Shown here piece by piece: positions 6,442 to 9,042 of a stretch of DNA of 9,042 nt. Position 1 is the stretch's first letter, and each line of letters opens with the position of its first letter. The notes under the pieces are model-generated. The model was given only the letters and a program-made list of their open reading frames with translations. It was not told the origin of the DNA and made no database searches. The stretch is taken from NCBI GenBank assembly GCA_037440345.1, contig JBBIUJ010000162.1:1-9042 (forward strand), given 5' to 3'. Made by a program: the position numbers and the translations under genes. The DNA is from CAINVV01 sp037440345 (lineage in GTDB: Bacteria; Bacteroidota; Bacteroidia; Bacteroidales; Prolixibacteraceae).

Positions 6442-7893
6442 TTATTTAATTATGGTTGGAGAACTAAAAGTAAAGACGTCGGAAGGAGTTCTTGCTTTTG
6501 CCATCAGTTCTAAAAGTTCTTTGACTACTTCAGGATGCTGATTGGCCACATTCTTATCCTCACCTATATCAGTATTTAGATCGTACAATTCCGTGGTTGT
6601 TTTTTCGGTATTCAACACCTGATAACGTACAAGCTTCCAATTGCCTTTTCGGACCGCCTGACGACCGCCCATTTCATGGAATTCCCAGTACATATATTCA
6701 TGTTTCTTTTGCCCTTTCTTGCCCAATAAAGTCGGAAGAAACGAAATTCCATCAATGTTCTCCGGAGTTTTTACACCTGCAAGATCAGCTAAGGTTGGCA
6801 TCACATCCCAAAATGCGGAGATCAGATCAGATTTTGCATTTGCTTTTATTTTGCCCGGGCACCAGGCAATCATCGGTTCGCGGATACCTCCCTCATATAA
6901 ATCGCGTTTATAACCTTTAAACGGGCCGTTGCTGTCGAAATAATCCGGATCGGCCCCACCTTCCTGGTGTGGGCCATTATCAGAAGAGAATATTACAATC
7001 GTATTCTTATCCAAACCCAATTCTTTCAGTTTACCCAACAATTCGCCTACCTGTTTATCAAGCAAAGTTACCATAGCCGCAAAGGCAGCATGAACTTCAG
7101 GCTGTGACCCGTAACCACCTTCTCTAAAGTAGGAACTACCGGGTTCTGCCCCTTTAAAGCTTTTCTCAGGCATCAATTTTCCCTGAAATTCTTTCATATT
7201 TTCTTTGGGCAAAAGCAATTCGGCATGAGGAATAGTGGTTGGATAATAAAGAAAGAATGGTTTTTCTTTATTCTTTTCAATGAACTGCAATGCTTTTTGA
7301 TGAATCAGTTCAGGAGCATAATCTTTGGATTGACTCCCCGAATTGCCTTTCAGGATAACTTTGGTTTGATTGTGCCACAAATGGTCAGGATAATAGTTGT
7401 GTGTAAGACGCTGGCAGTTATACCCATAAAACTCATCAAACCCTTGCCTATTAGCATCACCTTCGGAACCGGGATACCCCAAACCCCATTTCCCGAACCC
7501 ACCGGTTACATAACCGGCCTCTTTCATCAACTCAGCAACCGTGTATGTTTCGGCTGGCATTGGCCATTGACCTTCCGGCTTCCACTCTTTGTTTCCACGA
7601 ATGGGAGTGTGCCCGGTTGTTTGTCCGGTCATTAGCGATGAGCGCGAAGGGGCACAAACGGTACAACCCGCATAATGCTGTGTGAAAACCATTCCCTCAC
7701 GAGCCATCCGGTCGATGTTTGGAGTGCTAAATCGTTTTTGACCGAGGCAACTTAAATCACCGTAACCAAGGTCGTCGGCCAGGATGTAAACAATATTAGG
7801 CTTTTCCTGCTTAATATTTTTTGCTTCAACATTCAGAAACGGTGACGCAAGCAACAAACAGGATGAGAAGCTTTTTAAAATCGAAGTAATCAT
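6442..7893 (-). CDS. Sulfatase C: exported Cys-type S1 sulfatase with GKWGLG motif
   Basis: The 483-residue protein is a third type I sulfatase. The signal peptide (1-24, cleavage after VEA) is almost identical to that of sulfatase B. The formylglycine motif is CAPSR at 80-84 with C80 the modified residue; D40/D41 and D305/N306 are the expected metal ligands. The usual GKWHLG reads GKWGLG (134-139), so K135 is kept while the common histidine is glycine (G137). IPHAEL (221-226) offers H223 at the other active-site histidine position. Segments such as GYNCQRLTHNYYPDHLW (157-173) recall an S1 group I associate with S1_20 (some act on 3-sulfated galactose), but this is from memory. The TAA stop at 6442-6444 is followed in frame by 15 more sense codons before another TAA, so the C-terminus may have been shortened. 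The gene is separated from the upstream URO-D relative by 123 bases. Confidence 0.95.
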   Translation of the reverse strand: MITSILKSFSSCLLLASPFLNVEAKNIKQEKPNIVYILADDLGYGDLSCLGQKRFSTPNIDRMAREGMVFTQHYAGCTVCAPSRSSLMTGQTTGHTPIRGNKEWKPEGQWPMPAETYTVAELMKEAGYVTGGFGKWGLGYPGSEGDANRQGFDEFYGYNCQRLTHNYYPDHLWHNQTKVILKGNSGSQSKDYAPELIHQKALQFIEKNKEKPFFLYYPTTIPHAELLLPKENMKEFQGKLMPEKSFKGAEPGSSYFREGGYGSQPEVHAAFAAMVTLLDKQVGELLGKLKELGLDKNTIVIFSSDNGPHQEGGADPDYFDSNGPFKGYKRDLYEGGIREPMIAWCPGKIKANAKSDLISAFWDVMPTLADLAGVKTPENIDGISFLPTLLGKKGQKKHEYMYWEFHEMGGRQAVRKGNWKLVRYQVLNTEKTTTELYDLNTDIGEDKNVANQHPEVVKELLELMAKARTPSDVFTFSSPTIIK

Positions 7894-7928
7894 GAGTTAA
7901 TTGTTTAATCAAGCAACAATTAGATTTT
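7799..7928 (-). repeat. Shared leader/signal-peptide segment, copy in sulfatase C
   Basis: This is the partner of 6265-6394. Both copies keep the same AATTAACTC immediately before ATG. That supports duplication or gene conversion of a whole expression and export leader rather than convergent signal peptides. Confidence 0.85.
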
Positions 7929-8016
7929 CTATATTTTGATGTCACAGTTATGTTTTTCTTCAATCAACTACAATATCGAATAAGAGACTAAAGAATGCCA
8001 TTTAATTTTTCTGAAT

Positions 8017-9042
8017 TTAATAAGCTGCATGTTTCAATGCCGTTTCAACAAAAGCAACCACATTTTCAACAGGTGTATTGTACTCCAGAAAATCGGCGCT
8101 TTGAATGATAAACGGCCCATTTTTCTTGCCCGCTTTGATGGTTGATTCAGTGACTGTTCGTATTTCCTCCGGTGTTCCATTCTGTAACAAATTAACCTGA
8201 TCAACACCACCGATAATCACATAATCGCCATGAACAAGGTCAACTACCTTCTCCAACACTGCATCTCCCAGGGGGATGGGAGAGAATGGTTCAACCACTC
8301 GTGCGCCCAATTGCTTGTATGAATTTACAAGCTGCATGATTTGTCCGCAATTGTGATATATAGCCGGACATCCCTTTTCCTGAATAAAATCGATGTATTT
8401 TTTCTCGTAAGGAAGGATAAATTGTTCGTACATTTCTGCTCCAAGAAAGCCTCCGGCCACATTTCCTCCAACCAACATTACATCTGCACCCGCATCAATG
8501 AAAGCTTGGGTGTAATCAAGGGTACGATCAATGGAAAACTTCATAAGTTTATCGAAATAATCGGGATCTGACATAAACAATAGATACAATTCATTGTGAT
8601 CTATGATCATTGAAGCATTGTTGGAGGGACCTCCTGAAACCCAGGTTCCCAGGATACCATCGTTGCCCAGGTAATCTTTGATCCTTTTGATTTTTTCTTT
8701 GATCATGGTGCCGTATTGAGCCGACATTTTCGGTTCATATTTGATGGCAATATCCAGATCCGCTTCGCATGTTATGGGCTTTTTGGTACAGCAATATACA
8801 TAAGTGCCTTTGTTTTGTGCAGTTCGTACGAAGGTTTGGGTTAGTTTACCATCAGGAGTTGTAATGGTCGAGTTCCTGATAAGGTTGTTGCCCTCAATAC
8901 TTTCGGTGGTTTCTATTTTCCAGTCATCTGTTTCGTGACCATCATCCACTCCTCCAAGACAAATACCTATCGGATGATACAAATCGAATATCATTCTGAC
9001 AAAAACATCGCAGCCCAGACTTTTCTGAAAATCAATGACTTT
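8017..9042 (-). CDS. URO-D/MtaA-superfamily protein, N-terminus cut off by window edge
   Basis: The frame is open to the right edge, giving 341 visible residues. The ATG at 8992-8994 is internal: the 16 codons before it read KVIDFQKSLGCDVFVR, a normal continuation of the family N-terminal region, so the true start lies outside the window. Probably only a few tens of residues are missing. The protein is closer to MtaA/MtbA-type corrinoid methyltransferases than to HemE. YHNCGQ gives the HxC zinc pair (H230 and C232 counted from the visible end), followed by IIGGVDQ and a C-terminal NTPVENV. The place of the third zinc ligand, a cysteine in MtaA as I recall it, appears to be D317 (SADFLE). It is only distantly similar to the URO-D protein at 1730-2998, so they are not a recent duplicate pair. 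Being upstream of three sulfatases suggests a role in using the same glycan, possibly methyl transfer; the substrate is unknown. Confidence 0.85.
   Translation of the reverse strand, partial: KVIDFQKSLGCDVFVRMIFDLYHPIGICLGGVDDGHETDDWKIETTESIEGNNLIRNSTITTPDGKLTQTFVRTAQNKGTYVYCCTKKPITCEADLDIAIKYEPKMSAQYGTMIKEKIKRIKDYLGNDGILGTWVSGGPSNNASMIIDHNELYLLFMSDPDYFDKLMKFSIDRTLDYTQAFIDAGADVMLVGGNVAGGFLGAEMYEQFILPYEKKYIDFIQEKGCPAIYHNCGQIMQLVNSYKQLGARVVEPFSPIPLGDAVLEKVVDLVHGDYVIIGGVDQVNLLQNGTPEEIRTVTESTIKAGKKNGPFIIQSADFLEYNTPVENVVAFVETALKHAAY

Noticed and set aside
7225..7635. A 136-codon open frame on the plus strand inside sulfatase C
   Set aside because: It is antisense to a well-supported sulfatase, and its composition follows from the opposite frame.

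Overview
The window reads as an accessory polysaccharide-degradation locus of a Bacteroidota bacterium, probably from a marine or gut-like anoxic setting. The reasons are the AT-rich spacers, the near absence of Shine-Dalgarno sequences before the starts, and the combination of exported sulfatases, a GH29 fucosidase and an SGNH esterase typical of polysaccharide utilization loci. A family such as Prolixibacteraceae is plausible but is inference only. No SusC/SusD pair, regulator, sulfatase-maturating enzyme, RNA gene, insertion sequence or CRISPR array is visible.

All genes lie on the minus strand, so transcription runs from right to left. In that order they are: a 5'-truncated URO-D/MtaA-type protein (8017-9042); sulfatase C (6442-7893); sulfatase B (4857-6359); sulfatase A (3175-4767); a decayed gene scar (3046-3157); a second, complete URO-D family protein (1730-2998); an SGNH/GDSL hydrolase (842-1543); and the N-terminal part of a GH29 alpha-L-fucosidase running off the left edge (1-826). 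The spacers are 15 to 186 bases. I see no convincing terminator or Bacteroidota-type promoter in them, so one operon is likely but not proven.

The five hydrolases (three Cys-type S1 sulfatases, the esterase and the fucosidase) carry apparent signal peptides. They would act in the periplasm or outside the cell to remove sulfate, acyl groups (probably acetyl) and fucose from a sulfated, fucose-containing glycan. The complete URO-D protein has no signal peptide, and its truncated relative is presumed cytoplasmic. Both keep the HxC zinc motif of cobalamin-type methyltransferases such as MtaA/MtbA. A working idea is that they handle a methyl group or another decoration on the released sugars, but this is not shown by the sequence.

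The most unusual structure is genomic. The complete URO-D gene is bracketed by about 53-base direct repeats derived from the start of the SGNH gene. The copy just after sulfatase A continues into what looks like the C-terminal end of another enzyme, so a gene pair seems to have been duplicated and then deleted. Separately, sulfatases B and C share about 130 bases of nearly the same leader and signal-peptide DNA, although their mature proteins differ strongly. Together these point to recent duplication and recombination in the cluster.
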